DNA from: JAENVU01 sp046598395
Lineage (GTDB): Bacteria; Actinomycetota; Acidimicrobiia; IMCC26256; JAENVU01
Direction of reading: 5' to 3'
NCBI GenBank assembly: GCA_046598395.1
Contig: JBKJIQ010000035.1
Coordinates: forward strand, 1-64,000
Length of the DNA stretch: 64,000 bases
Below, one piece after another: positions 17,002 through 26,250 of the stretch. Each line of letters begins with the position of its first letter. Position 1 is the stretch's first letter. The notes under the pieces were generated by a model, which did no database searches, was not told the origin of the DNA, and saw nothing but the letters and a program-made list of their open reading frames with translations. The position numbers and the translations under genes were made by a program.

Positions 17002-17813
17002 CGGTTTCGACGGTCGACCCGGACGTCCTCGCGCGGGAATCGCATCAGCGGCCCCGCGATGTGATCCGCGATGCCAAGACGATGACGTGGCGCAATCTCC
17101 TGCGCCTCACTCGCAATCCCGAGCTCATCGTGTTCTCTACCGTCCAGCCGATCATCTTCGTGTTGATGTTCGTCTATGTCTTCGGCGGCGCAATCAAGAT
17201 TCCCGGCGGCACTCCGTACGTCGACTTCTTGATGGCGGGCGTATGGGTGCAGTCGGTGACCTTCGGCGCGCTGAACACCGGCGTGGGGCTCGCCGAAGAT
17301 CTCCAAGCCGGCTTGATCGAGCGGTTCCGATCGTTGCCGATGGCGCGCTCGGCCGTACTCGTCGGTCGCACGACGGCCGACCTCGTGCGCAACGTCTTCG
17401 TGGTCGTCGTCATGACTGCCGTCGGCTTCATGGTCGGCTTCAATTATCACACCAGCGCCGCGGCCTTGGTGGGCGCGATGCTCCTGGTGCTGTTGTTCTC
17501 GTACGCGCTGTCGTGGCTGTCGGCGCTGCTGGGGCTCATGGCTCCGAATGCCGAGACGGCACAGGCGGCGTTCTTCCCGATCGTTGCGGTGCTGGTCTTC
17601 GCCTCGGCCGCCTTCGTCCCCGTCGAAACGATGCCCGGTTGGCTGCAAGCCTTCGCCAATCATCAGCCGGTGACTGCGGTCATCAACGCGGTACGGGCTC
17701 TTACCCTCGGTGGTCCCACCGCGGGCAAGGTGGTCGCGGCCCTGGCGTGGATCGCCGGGATCGTTGCGGTGTTCGCGCCGTTGTCGATTCGTCGCTACCG
17801 CAAGGTCGCGTAG
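16998..17813 (+). CDS. ABC-2 type permease, DrrB-like
   Basis: 271 residues with about six hydrophobic segments. Typical ABC-2/DrrB blocks: NLLRLTRNPELIVFSTVQPIIF before the first membrane span, GLAEDLQAGLIERFRSLPMARSAVLVGR (coupling-helix region), and the FAFV.. region FASAAFVPVETMPGWLQ close to the end. Translationally coupled to the ATPase upstream. Exports an unidentified hydrophobic compound. Confidence 0.92.
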   Translation: MTVSTVDPDVLARESHQRPRDVIRDAKTMTWRNLLRLTRNPELIVFSTVQPIIFVLMFVYVFGGAIKIPGGTPYVDFLMAGVWVQSVTFGALNTGVGLAEDLQAGLIERFRSLPMARSAVLVGRTTADLVRNVFVVVVMTAVGFMVGFNYHTSAAALVGAMLLVLLFSYALSWLSALLGLMAPNAETAQAAFFPIVAVLVFASAAFVPVETMPGWLQAFANHQPVTAVINAVRALTLGGPTAGKVVAALAWIAGIVAVFAPLSIRRYRKVA

Positions 17814-17834
17814 CGCGTCGTACTCTCAGCGGTC

Positions 17835-18989
17835 ATGACGACGACTGATCCAGAAATTCGTGACGAGCTGCGTACCACCGTTCGGCGGTGGGTCGAGCGC
17901 GAGGTATTGCCGGTTGCGAGTGATCTCGAGCACGACGACGCCTACCCCGCAGACCTGGTGGGCCAGATGCAGGCGATGGGCCTGTTCGGTATCACCATCC
18001 CCGAGGAGCACGGCGGCCTCGGTCTCGATCTGATGGCGTACATCGCGGTGATCGAGGAGCTGGCCGCGGGCTGGATGTCGCTCTCAGGTGTGATCAACAC
18101 CCACACGATCGCGGCCAGTCTGATTCTCCACAGCGGGACACCGGAGCAGAAGGCGAGATGGTTGCCGGAGTTGGCCACGGGTGCACCGCGCGGCTGCCTG
18201 TCGTTGTCCGAACCCGACGCAGGAAGCGATACGCGTAACATTTCGTGCCGGGCCCGGCGCGACGGCGATGAGTACGTGATCAGCGGTACCAAAGCCTGGG
18301 TGACGAACGGCGAGCGGGCCGGCATCGTGGCGCTGGCGGCGCGTACCGATGAAGGCATTACGTGTTTCATCGTGGAGAAGGACCCCGGACCCACCTCCGG
18401 ACGAATCAGCGTCTCGAAGAACATCGGCAAGCTCGGATACAAGGGCATCGAAACCGTCGAAATGTTCTACGACGATCATCGGGTGAATGCCGACTGCGTG
18501 CTCGGCGGCGAGGACGGTCTCGGCCACGGACTCGGGTTTATCCTCTCCGCGCTCGAAGTCGGTCGGATCAACATCGCCTCACGCGCGGTTGGGGTGGGGC
18601 GCGCCGCGTTCGAGGCCGCGATTCGCTATGCGCAGGAGCGCCACACGTTCGGGAAGCCGATCGCCGAGCATCAGGCGATCCAACACAAACTCGCCGACAT
18701 GGGGACCAAGCTTCAGGCCGCTCGGCTGCTGACTGAGCACGCCGCGCAGTTGAAACAGTCGGGCGCGCGTGCTGATGTGGAAGCGGGGATGGCCAAGCTG
18801 TTCGCGAGCGAGACTGCGTTCGAGTTAGCCGCCGAAGCGATGCGGATTCATGGCGGCGTGGGCTACACCACCGAGTTCCCGATCGAGCGCTACTACCGCG
18901 ATGCACCGCTGATGATCATCGGCGAAGGCACCAACGAAATCCAACGCACCGTGATCGCCCGCGGCCTCCTACAGCGTTACGCGATCTAA
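17835..18989 (+). CDS. Acyl-CoA dehydrogenase
   Basis: 384 residues, the standard length. Shows LFGITIPEEHGG, the LSEPDAGSD and GTKAWVTNGERA flavin-site blocks, FGKPIAEHQAIQHKLADM, and AMRIHGGVGYTTEFPIERYYRDAPL ending IGEGTNEIQR with the catalytic Glu. Related to short/branched-chain and butyryl-CoA dehydrogenases, which pass electrons to ETF. It follows the DrrAB pair by 21 bases, which may reflect simple proximity rather than shared function. Confidence 0.95.
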   Translation: MTTTDPEIRDELRTTVRRWVEREVLPVASDLEHDDAYPADLVGQMQAMGLFGITIPEEHGGLGLDLMAYIAVIEELAAGWMSLSGVINTHTIAASLILHSGTPEQKARWLPELATGAPRGCLSLSEPDAGSDTRNISCRARRDGDEYVISGTKAWVTNGERAGIVALAARTDEGITCFIVEKDPGPTSGRISVSKNIGKLGYKGIETVEMFYDDHRVNADCVLGGEDGLGHGLGFILSALEVGRINIASRAVGVGRAAFEAAIRYAQERHTFGKPIAEHQAIQHKLADMGTKLQAARLLTEHAAQLKQSGARADVEAGMAKLFASETAFELAAEAMRIHGGVGYTTEFPIERYYRDAPLMIIGEGTNEIQRTVIARGLLQRYAI

Positions 18990-19087
18990 CCCCGGGACTA
19001 CGAAGTGAGGAGATGGTGATCGCGGGTGGAGCCGTCGCGCCGCCGAGCGGGGCCCGAGCGGCCTGCGACGAAGTCGCAAGAGCGGGA

Positions 19088-20230
19088 TTACGGCACGTAG
19101 GCGTGGAGAAATGCGAGGGTGGCGTAACCGGTCATCGCGGTGCCCGAAAGTAGGAGGAGCGTGCGTTCGACTCGGCGGTCTCGAGCGAGGATCGCGCCCA
19201 CGATCACGAGCGGGAACGCGCCGAGGGCGTAGCGCTCGAAGGAATCGAGGTTGTTCGATGTGACCGCGCTGGCGATCGTCACGAGGGCGAACCAGCCGTA
19301 GCTCGCGGGCAGTCGCCGGAAGCAGATCACGATCAAGACGGCCGCGAGGATCATCCACGGCACGTGGAGCCCGGTCCCGATATGGCCGTGAACGAGTCCG
19401 CGCAGCGCGCGGACGATCGAACTGGCCGGATTCGTAAACGAGCCTTTGAGGTTGGACCGGGTTTGGACGCGGAACGGCAGCAGTGCATCGCCGAACCGGT
19501 CCCCGACCCAGAGCAGAAAGAGTCCGGCGCCAACAAACGGAGCCAGCACCGCGGTGGCGCGAGCGACGACCTCGCGAGGTCCGACGGTTCGCAACGCCCG
19601 AGCGGCTTCGACGGCGATTGGCACCGCGAGGATGAAGCCGCCCGGTCGGCTGGCACCGGCGAGGACGCCGAGTGCCGCCGCAACGAACCATCGGCGATCG
19701 CGAATCGCGACGAACGCGCTGATCGCGATGGCGAGGAAGATGCCCTCGGCGTACCCGAGCACGAGCACAAATGCCGACGGGAAGAGCGGGAGAAGCCATG
19801 CGGCACGGTTCGCGGTAGCGCTCGAGAACCCTTCGCGTTGGATGAGTGCCCAGAGCAACGCCCCCGCCACGAGCGCGGCAAGGTTGGCGACGATCACCAC
19901 ACCGATCCGCGGCCCGACACCTAACCAGCCCGCGCCGCGACCAAGGAGGGATGTCAACGGGAAGAATCGCAGCGCGGCGCGCGGCAACGAGCCGTAGCCG
20001 TGTTGAGCGATGTCGGCGTAAAACGAACCGTCCCACGCGAGCAGTCCTTGGCTCGACGTGATGCGCGCGACGGGATCGTCCACGTGTCCGTGGTCCACCA
20101 AGAACCGCGAGAGCGCCAGCGCGATTCCCACGAGCACCCGAGCCAGAATCCACCCGGGAAGCGCTGCGGCCAGGGCGGGTTTTGCGTGTGCCCATCGGAG
20201 CGGGACGGAGAGGGGAGCAGGTGTGGTCAT
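19088..20230 (-). CDS. PIG-V-like mannosyltransferase, polytopic membrane
   Basis: 380 residues from ATG 20230, where a Thr/Pro N-terminus leads into the membrane domain. About nine to ten hydrophobic helices. The loop LLAWDGSFYADIAQHGYGSLP matches the WDxxWY..IA..GY motif after the first helix of PIG-V-type, polyprenyl-phosphate-dependent (GT-C) mannosyltransferases, and FFPLTSLLGR is the usual following segment. Likely adds mannose to a lipid or secreted protein outside the membrane. Convergent with the acyl-CoA dehydrogenase gene and divergent from the lipoprotein gene. Confidence 0.82.
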   Translation of the reverse strand: MTTPAPLSVPLRWAHAKPALAAALPGWILARVLVGIALALSRFLVDHGHVDDPVARITSSQGLLAWDGSFYADIAQHGYGSLPRAALRFFPLTSLLGRGAGWLGVGPRIGVVIVANLAALVAGALLWALIQREGFSSATANRAAWLLPLFPSAFVLVLGYAEGIFLAIAISAFVAIRDRRWFVAAALGVLAGASRPGGFILAVPIAVEAARALRTVGPREVVARATAVLAPFVGAGLFLLWVGDRFGDALLPFRVQTRSNLKGSFTNPASSIVRALRGLVHGHIGTGLHVPWMILAAVLIVICFRRLPASYGWFALVTIASAVTSNNLDSFERYALGAFPLVIVGAILARDRRVERTLLLLSGTAMTGYATLAFLHAYVP

Positions 20231-20360
20231 CGCAGTGGTGTCCCGAACCGAGCGGGAGTTCCGGACCATAACCCCGCCGCAGCCCCTGGTTGCGTGACGG
20301 TCCGCGGCCCGCCGGCCGGCGATATCTACTCTGCGGGTTCCCGATGAAAGGTTCTCACTG

Positions 20361-20939
20361 ATGCGCCGGCTTCTCGTTCTCGTCTTGGTCACAACGGTGC
20401 TCGCGGCGTGCGGCAGCGATGGCGCGGCATCTGACACGGCAGCCGGAAAGAAATATGTCGACGCGTTGATGGTGAGCTACCGCTCTGGTCAGGCCAAGAA
20501 CGCCTTCACCCCGTCGCAGGCGCAGTGCCTCTCCGGGCGGGTGGTCGATGCCGCCGGAACCGCCGGCCTCCGGCACGTGGGCCTCAAACCGAGCGACCTC
20601 GACCACGGCAGTTCGTTCAAGACGATTGGTTCGAAGTTGTCGAAGGCCGACGCCAGGAAGGTGGCGACTGCGATCGTCGGCGGTGACTGCGTCAATCCGG
20701 GTGACGCGCTCCTCAAGGCCGGCGTGGGGCGCAATAAAGCGTTCGTGAAAGTTCCGAGGGCCAAGCTCACGTGCCTCTTCAGAACCCTGGGTCGCCCGCA
20801 GCCGGCGCGCCGGGCCTTTGCCGATTCACTGCTTGGCCTTCCCCAGGGAGACGCCGAGTTCACGAAGTCGTTCCAAGATGAAAAGACATTCAGGAAGGTA
20901 GCGGCCACGTGCAAGGTGGACCCCGCGCTCCTCAAGTGA
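20361..20939 (+). CDS. Hypothetical lipoprotein
   Basis: 192 residues. Signal peptide with a clear lipobox VLAAC (acylated Cys17). The mature part is basic and carries further Cys in QCLSGR, GDCVNP, LTCLFR and ATCKVD, a spacing that may form disulfides; a helical pattern repeats about every 60 residues. No known domain recognised. Outside-facing, membrane-tethered. Divergent from the mannosyltransferase. Confidence 0.8.
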   Translation: MRRLLVLVLVTTVLAACGSDGAASDTAAGKKYVDALMVSYRSGQAKNAFTPSQAQCLSGRVVDAAGTAGLRHVGLKPSDLDHGSSFKTIGSKLSKADARKVATAIVGGDCVNPGDALLKAGVGRNKAFVKVPRAKLTCLFRTLGRPQPARRAFADSLLGLPQGDAEFTKSFQDEKTFRKVAATCKVDPALLK

Positions 20940-20976
20940 TCTCGGTCAGGGTCGACCGGCCACTTCCGCTCGGGAG

Positions 20977-22041
20977 TTAGCGCGTTTCGACGCGGCCGTC
21001 GGCGTGGCGCGCGAAGCGTTGCGCGTCGCGGTCGTGGACGGGATCGTCGCTCGGCCAGGGCCAGCCACCGAACTGCGTGGCGCGGTAGTCGGAGAACGCC
21101 TGCTCGAGCTCGGCTCGGGTATTCATCACGAACGGTCCGTATTTCTCCACCGGCTCGCCAATCGGGCGGCCTTGCAGGACGAGCAGTTCGACCTCGTCGT
21201 CGCCCGCGGTGAGCATGATGTTCACATCCGCGCGCACCGCCGCCGCAGTGTTGCGCTCGACGATGGTGCCGTCGATGTCGAGGGTGGCACCCTCGAAGCT
21301 GTACAGCGTGCGTGTGGTATCGGGGCCGACTGCGGCCGGAAGTTCGAAGGCTGCGTGGGCGTCCATGCGGATCAGCCAGATCGCCACATCCGCCTCGGGG
21401 TGCGCCGCCCACGAGTTCGGTGGTGGAGTGGGCAGAGATTTCGTGTCGGCGGTGTCGGTTGCGAGTCCGGGGAAATGCCCCGCAACGATCGAAACCTCGG
21501 TGACGTGCGCGTGCACGTCGGTGTGGACGACGCGCGGGATGTCGTCGGCCCAGATCATCGTGAAGTAGGGGTCAGTCAGCTTGTCGGCCGCGGGCAGGTT
21601 CAACCAGATCTGAAACAGCTCGAGCGGGTTTGGCGCGTCCGAGTTCAGGAGCGGGAACATTTCGGAATGCACGACACCGCGGCCCGCGGTGAGCCACTGC
21701 ACATCACCGCGGCCAAAGCGCGCCGCCGCGCCGAGGGAATCGGAATGGTCGATGAGCCCGCGACGCACGATCGTGACCGTCTCGAAGCCGCGGTGCGGAT
21801 GTTGGGGAAACCCGGGAACGGTGGCGCCGTGGTACATGTTCCAGCCGTCGATCCCGTCGAAGTCCATGCCGATGTTGCGGCCGTTGAGGGCTGCGGCCGG
21901 ACCGAGCTCATCGTTGCCCCGCGGGTAGGCGTCGTCGTGGTGGGCGCAGAAGAGAAACGGATCGAGCGTGGGCCACTGGGCGCCGAGAGTCACGGTCTGA
22001 CGGACGGTCGGATTCTCGGCGTCGGGCTTGGCTTCGCTCAC
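20977..22041 (-). CDS. Pirin-family protein
   Basis: 354 residues. The N-terminal cupin has FPQHPHRGFETVTIVRRG and later GRGVVHSEMFP, which contain the His/His/His/Glu metal ligands of pirins. A second cupin half follows from about residue 210. Bacterial pirins are iron-dependent cupins, some with quercetinase activity and some that bind other enzymes. Slightly longer than the typical 280-300 residues because of extra loops. No obvious operon partner. Confidence 0.92.
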   Translation of the reverse strand: MSEAKPDAENPTVRQTVTLGAQWPTLDPFLFCAHHDDAYPRGNDELGPAAALNGRNIGMDFDGIDGWNMYHGATVPGFPQHPHRGFETVTIVRRGLIDHSDSLGAAARFGRGDVQWLTAGRGVVHSEMFPLLNSDAPNPLELFQIWLNLPAADKLTDPYFTMIWADDIPRVVHTDVHAHVTEVSIVAGHFPGLATDTADTKSLPTPPPNSWAAHPEADVAIWLIRMDAHAAFELPAAVGPDTTRTLYSFEGATLDIDGTIVERNTAAAVRADVNIMLTAGDDEVELLVLQGRPIGEPVEKYGPFVMNTRAELEQAFSDYRATQFGGWPWPSDDPVHDRDAQRFARHADGRVETR

Positions 22042-22226
22042 TGGCCGAGGGTACGCCCATCTCGAGAAATATTCGGTGTCGACTCCGGACGGGAACCGGC
22101 CCGGATGCGCGCTGAGTGATTCTTGAACCGTCCCGGCTTCGCCAACGTTCGGGGGTTCTGAACGGTGGGCTCGGGCCGGGAGCGGCCGTCTCGACCAGTT
22201 CCGGGCATGAGGGTGAGGGGTGCGAT

Positions 22227-23146
22227 ATGGGCGATCAGATGGTGATGGAACGTCCGATCGTGGTCCTACACGCCGGGGTCGACGCGATCGGCACCCTCGA
22301 TCCCGCGGACCTTTCCGACACCCAGCTGGCAGGCGAGGTGTTGCGGGCCGGCGAGAGATGGACCGCCTCGATGCCGTCTTCGCGGGTCTGGTCTCTGCCG
22401 CCCATTCCCGTGGGGTGGGTGACAGCCATGGTTATCAATCAACGGCCGCGTGGTTGCGGTGGCAGGCCGGGATGCGCACCGGAGAGGTCCGCGCGGCGAT
22501 CGATGCCGGTGCCCTCGCTGAGGTACTCCCCGAAACGATCGTGGGGTGGCGGAACGGCGAGATCACCACTGGCGCGATGCGTACCATTGCTGGCGCTCGC
22601 GTTGATGGTTTCGATACCGAACTCCAAGCCGTTGAGCCCGAGTTTTTGGACGCGGCGCGTCGTAAAGACCTGTGGTCGTTGCAACGCATGACCGCCCTGT
22701 TCCGTGCGTGCGCCAAACGCGACGGGGACCTCCCATCTGACCGGTCCGGGCTACGAGCCGCGATCGTCGGCGACCGGTTGGTGCTCGATGGTGAGATTGG
22801 TGGCCTCGCGGACGAGCCGACAAGACGCCGATGGCCGGGATGTGAGAAACCTCCCGGATGGTGTGAAGCGCATCACGTCCAATATTGGGAGAACGGCGGT
22901 GCCAGCGACCTCGCGAACGGTGTCCTCTTATGTAGCCGCCATCATCGCTTCCTCCACCAACACCCCGACTGGCAGATCGAATGGGACCAGACCACCTTCC
23001 GCGTCTACCGGCCCGACGGCACCGAACTCGCCCCCTGGACCGAAAACTGGGAAGACCACTGGCACGACACCTCAGACCACACCGACCCGGCCGCCTTCCG
23101 CGCCTACCAGCCCGATCCGGGCGAGCTCCCAGGAACCAACAACTGA
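22227..23146 (+). pseudogene. Decayed DUF222/HNH-endonuclease (13E12-repeat type) gene
   Basis: The normal N-terminus (MGDQMVMERPIVVLHAG, then LDPADLSDTQLAGEVLRAGE) is in the frame of ATG 22227, but the continuation (MDRLDAVFAGLVSAAH and STAAWLRWQAGM) is in a different frame, so there is a frameshift close to 22360, in a GAGAGA run. The region between the DUF222 helices and the HNH domain is also much shorter than in family members. The HNH part is intact: WCEAHHVQYWENGG and LLCSRHHRFLHQ. This family is repeated and variable in actinobacterial genomes. Probably non-functional, unless frameshifting rescues it. Confidence 0.8.
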
Positions 23147-23201
23147 CACACCGGCAAACGTCAGCCCGCCGGTGCGGAGCCGGTGTCGGTACGCTCCCAC
23201 C

Positions 23202-23711
23202 ATGACAGTTCATGAACGGCCCTTCGGCCGCTACTTCGAAGACTTCGAGCCCGGCGACCTCTACCGGCACTGGCCCGGGAAGACCATCACCGAGTACGAC
23301 GACCATCTCTTCTGCATGATCACCATGAACCACCATCCGTTGCATACCGACGCTTGGTATGCAGAGACCCAGACCCAGTTCGGGAAGAACGTGGTGGTCG
23401 GAAACTTGGTGTACTCACTCGTGCTCGGGATGAGTGTGCCGGATGTGTCGGGGTTGGCGATCGCGAACCTCGAGATCGAGACCTTGCAACACAAGCGTCC
23501 CACCTTCCACGGCGACACCATCTACGCCGAGACGAAGGTGCTGGAGAAGAAGGAAAGCTCCAGCAAGCCGGATCGTGGCATCGTGAGCGTTGAGACCTTT
23601 GGATACAACCAGCGCGGCGAAGAAGTCTGCTACTTCCGCCGCAAGGTCATGGTCCCGAAGCGCGAAGCCGCGAAGCCCCGCCAACGCCCGTACGACACCT
23701 CCAATTCCTGA
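23202..23711 (+). CDS. MaoC-like dehydratase (hot-dog fold)
   Basis: 169 residues from ATG 23202. The block FEDFEPGDLYRHWPGKTITEYD, followed by MNHHPLHTDAWYAE, is the (R)-hydratase/MaoC signature with conserved Asp and His. It also has GNLVYSLVLGMS and a C-terminal half typical of mesaconyl/acyl-CoA hydratases, which often pair with CitE-like lyases in actinobacteria; the CitE-like gene here is 15 kb away. Hydrates an enoyl-CoA. Convergent with the DUF305 gene, with 6 bases between stops. Confidence 0.9.
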   Translation: MTVHERPFGRYFEDFEPGDLYRHWPGKTITEYDDHLFCMITMNHHPLHTDAWYAETQTQFGKNVVVGNLVYSLVLGMSVPDVSGLAIANLEIETLQHKRPTFHGDTIYAETKVLEKKESSSKPDRGIVSVETFGYNQRGEEVCYFRRKVMVPKREAAKPRQRPYDTSNS

Positions 23712-23717
23712 GGCGGC

Positions 23718-24404
23718 TCAGAGTTTGACGGGTACTGCAGCGAGGCCGTTCTTCACCCGCCAACGGTTGAGTTCGGCGATCTCGCCGCGTTGACCGTCGA
23801 CCATTGACGCGGCCCACCGCTTGACCGCCGCGGTCTGAGCGTGCGCTTCCGCATACTCGGCCATGTGCACGCCGCCCGCGTGATGTTTGATCACGAGCTC
23901 GCTGAACACGTTGTTGAGTTCCGCGCCGCGCGACGCGGCGAGCGTCCGCAGTTCGGCCTTCGTCGCCAGTCCGAGCATCTGATCGCGCGGTTTGGCCATG
24001 CCCATCCAACTCATCGCGGTGTCGGTTTCGGTGCCGGCCTGTCCCCACTGGGTGAGGTAGTTGCCCATGACCCCGATCTCCGATGCTTGGTAGGTGACGA
24101 TCTCGCCTGCGATCTGGCGTAGGAGGGGGTCGGTTCCATGCGCGAGGTATGTGAACGCCATCGAGATCACCTGGTTGTGATGGGTACTCATGTCCTGGAA
24201 GAAACCGACATCGACCGACGTCCTGCCCGGGGCGTCGTCGCGGCGTTCGCCGATCTTCCATCCGAGGACACCCGCGAGGAATGTCAACGCGACGACCAAG
24301 GCGACGAGCGTGACGCCGCTGGGGCCTCGGCGAACTTGGTCGGAGGCGGGCACGTCAGATTCGGTCGGCTGCGCGCCGGCGGAGCTCTCGTCCGGTGTGG
24401 TCAT
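23718..24404 (-). CDS. DUF305 (ferritin-like) membrane-anchored protein
   Basis: 228 residues from ATG 24404. One N-terminal transmembrane segment (VTLVALVVALTFLAGVLGWKIG), then the DUF305 pattern: FFQDMSTHHNQVISMA and, later, VIKHHAGGVHMAEYA. These paired His/Met-rich helices form the four-helix bundle of the family, which is linked to copper and other metals. The start overlaps the CDF transporter stop by ATGA, so both are translated from one mRNA, consistent with a metal-handling role (inference). Confidence 0.9.
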   Translation of the reverse strand: MTTPDESSAGAQPTESDVPASDQVRRGPSGVTLVALVVALTFLAGVLGWKIGERRDDAPGRTSVDVGFFQDMSTHHNQVISMAFTYLAHGTDPLLRQIAGEIVTYQASEIGVMGNYLTQWGQAGTETDTAMSWMGMAKPRDQMLGLATKAELRTLAASRGAELNNVFSELVIKHHAGGVHMAEYAEAHAQTAAVKRWAASMVDGQRGEIAELNRWRVKNGLAAVPVKL

Positions 24405-25345
24405 GTATGGGAGTTTGGTACAGCGGTCGCAGTGGATCCGTGCACCGTCTGCGCGCAGTCGTGACATTCGAGTTCGAGGGTGGCGTGCTCCAAACCGAAC
24501 CGTTCCACCAGGAGCGTCCGCAGCTGGTTGCCGATGAGCTGGGCGTCATGCAATGACGGCTCGTCGCGCAGCACCACGTGCGCAGAGACCGCGGGAGTCT
24601 CGGAGCCGAGCGACCAGACATGAACATGGTGGACCGCCTGCACGTCGTCGACCTCGACGAGCGCGGCTTCGATCGCGGCTGCGTCCATGCCGCGGGGCGC
24701 CTGTTCGAGGAGCACGCTGGTGGCGTCACGAAGCAGCGACCATGCGGCGACGAGCACGAGCACGGTGATGAACAGCGAGATCGCAGGGTCGGCCCATTCG
24801 GCGTTCACCGTGATCACGAGGATGCCGGCGACGAGCACACCCAGCGAGCCAACCGCATCGGCTGCGAGGTGGAGAAACGCGCCGCGCAGATTGAGGTTGG
24901 TGCCGCTGGCGCGCGCCACCACGAGCGCGCTGCCGGCGTTGACTGCGAGTCCCAATCCACCGACGATTGCGACCCCCAACCCGTCGACGTCGTGGGGATC
25001 GGAGAACCGACTGATCGCCTCGACCGCGATCCAAACTGACGCGGCGATCAACAGGAACGCGTTGATCAAGCCCGCGAGTACTTCGGCCCGATCCCATCCG
25101 TACGTGGTGCGAGCCGAGGCGGGCCGGGTGGCCAGGATCTGCGCTCCGAGGGCCAGGAGGAGTGCGACGACATCGGTGGCGAGGTGCACGGTGTCGGCAA
25201 TGAGTGCGAGCGATCCGAACGCGACGGCCGCGCCCAGCTGGACCACGAGGAGCGCTCCGTTGGCGCCGATCGCGATGGTGAGGGCTCGGCGCCGCGCGGC
25301 GGGGCTGGTGGCCGATGAACCGGCGTGATCATGGGACCCGGACAC
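24401..25345 (-). CDS. Cation diffusion facilitator (CDF) metal transporter
   Basis: 314 residues from GTG 25345. Six-helix CDF core: ALLVVQLGAAVAFGSLALIADTVHLATDVVAL (helix 2 with the D/H of the metal site) and AFLHLAADAVGSLGVLVAGI (helix 5 with the matching HxxxD). A cytoplasmic C-terminal domain follows with VHHVHVWSLG. Exports Zn, Co, Cd or another divalent metal by proton antiport. The His-poor helix 2 (HxxxD) resembles ZnT/ZitB-type members. The C-terminal tail has an additional CHDC motif. Co-transcribed with DUF305; divergent from the SDR. Confidence 0.93.
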   Translation of the reverse strand: MSGSHDHAGSSATSPAARRRALTIAIGANGALLVVQLGAAVAFGSLALIADTVHLATDVVALLLALGAQILATRPASARTTYGWDRAEVLAGLINAFLLIAASVWIAVEAISRFSDPHDVDGLGVAIVGGLGLAVNAGSALVVARASGTNLNLRGAFLHLAADAVGSLGVLVAGILVITVNAEWADPAISLFITVLVLVAAWSLLRDATSVLLEQAPRGMDAAAIEAALVEVDDVQAVHHVHVWSLGSETPAVSAHVVLRDEPSLHDAQLIGNQLRTLLVERFGLEHATLELECHDCAQTVHGSTATAVPNSHT

Positions 25346-25412
25346 CCGGCCACCGTACGCCCTGGAGGGTGCCGCCAGTACGCTCCCAGCTTTTCCCGAC
25401 GAGGAGAGCGAC

Positions 25413-26192
25413 ATGGCCGGACGGCTGGACGGACGGGTAGCGGTGATCACCGGTGGAGCATCGGGGATCGGCCTCGCATGTGCTCGACGGTTCGTGGCCG
25501 AAGGTGCGCGGGCGGTGCTTGCCGACCGCAACCCCGAGGCACTGGCCAACGCGGCCTCCGAACTTGGTGAAGCGGTGGTGACCGAACAGATCGACGTGAC
25601 CGTGGAGGCCGACGTCGAGCGGATGGTCGCTCGCGCCGTGACCGAGTTCGGTGGGCTCGACACCGCGGTGAATGCAGCCGGGTTCGGCACGTTCGGATTC
25701 GTGGCCGATCATCCGGTGGACGAGTGGCGTGCCGTGATCGACACGTGCCTGACGGGTGTGATGCTCTCGGTCAAGCATGAGGCGGCCGTGATGCGCGCAT
25801 CGGGAACGGGCGCGATCGTGAACATCGCGTCGATCAACGCGCGGGTCCCTGCCGAGGGCATGAGCGCCTACTGCTGTGCGAAGGCCGGAGTGGAAATGCT
25901 CACTCGCTGCGCGGCGATGGAGCTCGGACCCTCGGGCGTGCGCGTCTCCGGTATTGGGCCGGGATTCGTCGACACGCCCTTGACCGCCTTCACCCAGATG
26001 GTGCCGGCGATCCGCGATGCATACATCGCGGCGACGCCAATGGGTCGCGCCGGTCAGCCCGAGGATGTCGCCGACGCGGCGCTGTTCCTCGTCAGTGACG
26101 ACGGTCGCTGGGTCAGCGGCGACACGCTCTTTGTTGATGGCGCGTCCATGAACAAGGGCTATCCGGAGATCCACAAGATCGCGGGCGGCTGA
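25413..26192 (+). CDS. Short-chain dehydrogenase/reductase
   Basis: 259 residues, classical SDR. Cofactor motif TGGASGIG, NAAGFG structural motif, and the catalytic Ser in IVNIASINAR with YCCAK (Tyr and Lys). LADRN after the second strand has Asp, which favours NAD over NADP. Substrate not predictable. Ends at a perfect hairpin shared with the convergent hydrolase gene. Confidence 0.93.
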   Translation: MAGRLDGRVAVITGGASGIGLACARRFVAEGARAVLADRNPEALANAASELGEAVVTEQIDVTVEADVERMVARAVTEFGGLDTAVNAAGFGTFGFVADHPVDEWRAVIDTCLTGVMLSVKHEAAVMRASGTGAIVNIASINARVPAEGMSAYCCAKAGVEMLTRCAAMELGPSGVRVSGIGPGFVDTPLTAFTQMVPAIRDAYIAATPMGRAGQPEDVADAALFLVSDDGRWVSGDTLFVDGASMNKGYPEIHKIAGG

Positions 26193-26199
26193 GCGTCCG

Positions 26200-26246
26200 A
26201 ACTTGCGTCACTTTCCGACGTGTGGCGTCGGAAAGTGACGCAAGTT
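26200..26246. terminator. Perfect 21-bp hairpin between convergent genes
   Basis: 26200-26220 and 26226-26246 are exact inverted repeats with a 5-base loop (TGTGG). It falls between the stops of the SDR (26192) and the alpha/beta hydrolase (26251). No T-run on either side, so it is not a classical intrinsic terminator, but the stem could serve both strands. Confidence 0.7.
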
Positions 26247-26250
26247 GGGG

